From positions 1,562,501 through 1,626,500 of the forward strand of contig NZ_AP018400.1 in the NCBI RefSeq assembly GCF_003609975.1: 64,000 nucleotides of DNA. Direction: 5' to 3'. The notes under the pieces were generated by a model. That model was not told the origin of the DNA. It ran no database searches and was given only the letters and a program-made list of their open reading frames with translations. Shown here piece by piece: positions 63,243 to 64,000 of the stretch. The first letter of the stretch is position 1. Each line of letters starts with the position of its first letter. Source of the DNA: Streptococcus ruminantium. Its GTDB lineage: Bacteria; Bacillota; Bacilli; Lactobacillales; Streptococcaceae. Both the position numbers and the translations under genes were made by a program.

Positions 63243-64000
63243 TTATTTTTTATCCTTTATACGATAAATATGCTTGGGTTTCCCATAAATTTTCCTATCA
63301 AGAAAACGACCAAGCCATGGCATTATCCAATAGTCCAATCCAAAGGCTCTACCTGCACCATTCATAAGAGAGATAGCCGCAGGAATAAACCAGATATTTA
63401 CCCAGTAGAACATGCCTGATAAACTAAACATAACGACCAAGGCAACCGTTGCCGCAGACACAATCCAAACAAAGGCACCGACAATCAAAGCCAAACCAAT
63501 ACCAATTTCAGCTATGGTCATGAATTTTTGCATAAAGAGTGCCACCTCTTGGTTTGGCATAATAAACTCCATGATAGAGGCAAACCAGTCAGGCATCTTG
63601 TCAAGTACAGCCATCGGTGTCTCACCATAAGCGTAACTCAAACCAAAGATTGGTTCTGCTGCTGTCGTTGCTGCCTGTGATGCACTAGAAACTGCTTCTG
63701 CCGCCGAAGCACCCGATACTGGATCCGCCAACCATGGGAATGGAAAGACGACCTTATCACCAAACCATGAAGTTGTTCCAAACAGACCAAAGGCTTTCTT
63801 TATACCCTCATAAAGCCAAACGGAGCCATACAACACACGAAGTGGAACTGACCAAAGCAGGTTTCCTTTACCTGAAGTGTGACCGCCAAAAATATTCCGT
63901 TTATTCTGAATATCAAAAAACTCATGGCGGACATAGGAGCCCATATAGAAGAAACTCCGAATAGTGAAGAAGTACAGCAAGTTAACCATGTGTTTGACAG
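63243..64000 (-). CDS. ndh2: Ndh2-type NADH dehydrogenase, C-terminal membrane part only
   Basis: The frame is open to the right edge, so the ATG at 63989 is internal. The visible 251 residues begin VKHMVNLLYFFTIRSFFYMG, which resembles the C-terminal membrane-contact helix of type II NADH dehydrogenases. They continue with NRNIFGG-like NKRNIFGGHTSGKGN and a DoxX-like domain with four membrane segments (EVALFMQKFMTIAEIGIGLAL, VAFSLSGMF-like VVMFSLSGMFYWVNIW). Listeria Ndh2 of the FLEET locus has the same C-terminal membrane extension. The FAD/NADH domains should lie outside the window; if they do not, it would be a stand-alone DoxX protein. Confidence 0.72.
   Translation of the reverse strand, partial: VKHMVNLLYFFTIRSFFYMGSYVRHEFFDIQNKRNIFGGHTSGKGNLLWSVPLRVLYGSVWLYEGIKKAFGLFGTTSWFGDKVVFPFPWLADPVSGASAAEAVSSASQAATTAAEPIFGLSYAYGETPMAVLDKMPDWFASIMEFIMPNQEVALFMQKFMTIAEIGIGLALIVGAFVWIVSAATVALVVMFSLSGMFYWVNIWFIPAAISLMNGAGRAFGLDYWIMPWLGRFLDRKIYGKPKHIYRIKDKK

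Noticed and set aside
63243..63989. A complete 248-residue DoxX-like gene starting at 63989
   Set aside because: The frame is open beyond 63989 to the window edge, and the first visible residues look like the end of an NADH dehydrogenase, so a partial gene is the better reading.
1..64000. tRNA or rRNA genes
   Set aside because: I looked for tRNA T-loop (GTTCRANYC) and rRNA signatures on both strands and saw none in a tRNA context; a tRNAscan or Infernal run would settle it.

Overview
The window is chromosomal DNA of a low-GC streptococcus, and almost certainly Streptococcus suis. The best species marker is the Dps-like protein at 8568-9089, which matches from memory the S. suis Dpr peroxide-resistance ferritin. 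Gene order agrees: sepM-coaD-rsmD, the rsmH-ftsL-pbp2X-mraY cluster, gnd-ritR and nrdR-dnaB-dnaI are all streptococcal. Nearly all genes are on the minus strand. No rRNA, tRNA or CRISPR array was found.

Layout from left to right. 1-3290: the 3' part of the sepM protease gene, coaD, rsmD, a membrane-anchored protein, a rhodanese-like protein and yqgQ. 3602-7093: a DesK/DesR-type two-component system in one operon with an ABC exporter and a 58-residue membrane protein, with a dyad upstream. 7229-8537: a complete IS3-family element with a TCT target duplication. 8568-12354: dpr under a perfect PerR box, a CsbD-like protein, a low-molecular-weight phosphatase, a MORN-repeat protein and an OatA-type acetyltransferase. 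12980-15071: a PAP2 phosphatase, ribU behind an FMN riboswitch, and trmL behind a multi-hairpin leader. 15421-15648: a 58-bp tandem repeat. 15744-21454: a tightly overlapping operon murI-rdgB-yfcE-cbpB-xerD-like-scpA-scpB-rluB-yidD.

21711-36279: housekeeping genes yneF, lysA, pepC, a Bax-inhibitor-type protein with a structured leader, an rRNA methyltransferase, acyP, yidC2, greA, mltG, a GNAT protein, murC, an unknown protein and a large SNF2 helicase. 36513-38485: two paralogous membrane proteins and a second, left-truncated IS copy. 38504-49498: der, a nitroreductase, dnaI, dnaB, nrdR, an AI-2E family protein, ritR, gnd, yceD, trxB and a DUF4059 protein. 49528-56409: the cshB helicase, an EcsC-like protein whose promoter spacer contains a G10 tract, then mraY, pbp2X, ftsL and rsmH. 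56471-58500: an XRE repressor with two matching operators, driving small membrane proteins and a duplicated DUF3278 protein.

59136-64000: a flavin-based extracellular electron transfer (FLEET-type) locus. It encodes a NusG-domain-II (EetA-like) protein, a UbiA-type DHNA prenyltransferase, an ApbE flavin transferase, an FMN-binding lipoprotein (PplA-like), a polyprenyl diphosphate synthase and the C-terminal membrane part of an Ndh2-type NADH dehydrogenase that runs off the end. Together with riboswitch-controlled RibU these could pass electrons from NADH through a demethylmenaquinone-like quinone to a surface flavoprotein. The most unusual signals are this locus, the G10 promoter, the XRE/DUF3278 module, the repeat array with its minute reading frames, the mosaic IS copies and the uncharacterised leaders before trmL and the Bax-inhibitor gene.
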